Shown one piece after another: positions 63,507 through 64,000 of a DNA stretch of 64,000 bases; position 1 is the stretch's first letter, and the number at the start of each line of letters is the position of its first letter. Source of the stretch: Devosia indica (GTDB lineage Bacteria; Pseudomonadota; Alphaproteobacteria; Rhizobiales; Devosiaceae); contig NZ_PYVZ01000014.1 in the NCBI RefSeq assembly GCF_003056405.1, positions 57,441 through 121,440 of the forward strand, given 5' to 3'. Below the pieces are notes generated by a model, which had not been told where the DNA came from, made no database searches, and saw only the letters and a program-made list of their open reading frames with translations. The position numbers and the translations under genes were made by a program.

Positions 63507-64000
63507 CGTCAGCCTTCTATTGTGCGAGTGTGTCTTGCTGAATGGCAGCTTCCGGGCGCTCAGCGAAACTGGCTGAGCGGCCGAATTGGGGCGCCTACCT
63601 GCCTGGCAGCTTTGCTTCCACGCACTGTCAATACGGCGACACTGTGTGACAGTTAACCATGCTGGGCGAATAGACATGACTGCGTGCCCAACAAGTGCAA
63701 CCGTTTCCCACGGACATTCCCGTCCACGCCGCCTTGGCAAGGCGGCCGCCAGCCCGACGGCAATCGGACTGACGGCCTGACCAAAGCGGCACCTGCTGTT
63801 ACAGGAGACACGCCATGGCTATGGCCATCTATTCGGCGTCGGAGATTCGACGCAACCATTTCCCCCATTTTTACGCGTTCAGGGTGCCCGTACTGGGCTC
63901 TGGCAATCCGAGCAAAGCCCCGGTTCTCAGGGATCGCAGCTAGTCCGACTGCTTTGCCGTAACGGGACGGTGATGCCGCTCGTCTGCGGCTGATGCCTCG
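63507..64000. other. End of window, no intact gene recognised
   Basis: About 490 bases with short frames only. A GGCCGAATTGGGGCGC motif at 63573-63594 matches one at 55413. A plus-strand stretch starting MAMAIYSASEIRRNHFPHF near 63814 has a ribosome-binding site (CAGGAGACACGCC) but stops after about 42 codons; it may be a truncated gene. Confidence 0.35.

Overview
This 64 kb window comes from a GC-rich alphaproteobacterium. I infer Hyphomicrobiales, probably a Devosia/Pelagibacterium-like genus. The basis is the napEDABC and ccmI-ccmE-ccmF arrangement, a DUF6455 protein, HWE-family sensor kinases, a catalytic-domain-only tyrosine recombinase and several TRAP/ABC sugar operons. The genus is a guess from gene content, not from a marker gene. 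I saw no rRNA, tRNA or CRISPR array.

Region 1 (1-16 kb) is an anaerobic respiration block. It holds the end of a nitrate/sulfonate-type ABC transporter, a DUF6455 protein, the cytochrome c maturation genes ccmI-ccmE-ccmF (ccmH absent), periplasmic nitrate reductase napEDABC, a copper-delivery operon (YcnI-like, PCuAC, SCO) and an oxygen-independent class III ribonucleotide reductase. The reductase is unusual: its glycyl-radical domain is a separate 64-residue gene with its own ribosome-binding site. FNR-type boxes (TTGAT-N4-ATCAA or one base off) precede the copper and nrdD operons, and a perfect box lies at 31742, so these loci look like one oxygen-responsive regulon.

Region 2 (16.4-19.9 kb) is a riboflavin operon, ribD-ribE-ribBA-ribH, behind an FMN riboswitch.

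Region 3 (20-31 kb) is accessory. A short tyrosine recombinase and a truncated copy of its 5' end flank a serine hydrolase within about 260-bp direct repeats. Then come a frameshifted diguanylate cyclase, a secreted protein with a tandem-duplicated SH3-like domain, two PAS-HWE kinases (one with a degenerate ATP-binding domain) and a PAS-GAF-PAS-GGDEF-EAL protein.

Region 4 (31-33.5 kb) has a DUF305 protein and a DoxX-like membrane protein diverging from the perfect FNR box, followed by an Rrf2 regulator with three cysteines.

Region 5 (33.5-47.5 kb) is carbohydrate catabolism. A seven-gene uronate operon (TRAP transporter, GntR regulator, kduI, kduD, kdgF) has a palindromic operator upstream. 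A CUT1 sugar ABC operon and a phytanoyl-CoA dioxygenase-type gene follow. Around them lie remnants of ligD, of an unknown gene and of the ABC ATPase gene, the last a 280-bp duplication. A GAF-GGDEF cyclase is also here.

Region 6 (47.6-55.7 kb) is an island of small exported proteins that I mostly cannot name: a tandem-duplicated cysteine domain, two related EPGG proteins, an Ig-like protein and a FecR protein. They sit with a short LOV photoreceptor, a FlbD-like peptide and several broken genes.

Region 7 (55.7-63.5 kb) is a CUT2 (ribose-type) sugar ABC operon with an L-fucose/L-arabinose-isomerase-like enzyme and a CocE-type hydrolase, with an AraC regulator divergent from it. The last 0.5 kb appears non-coding or degraded.
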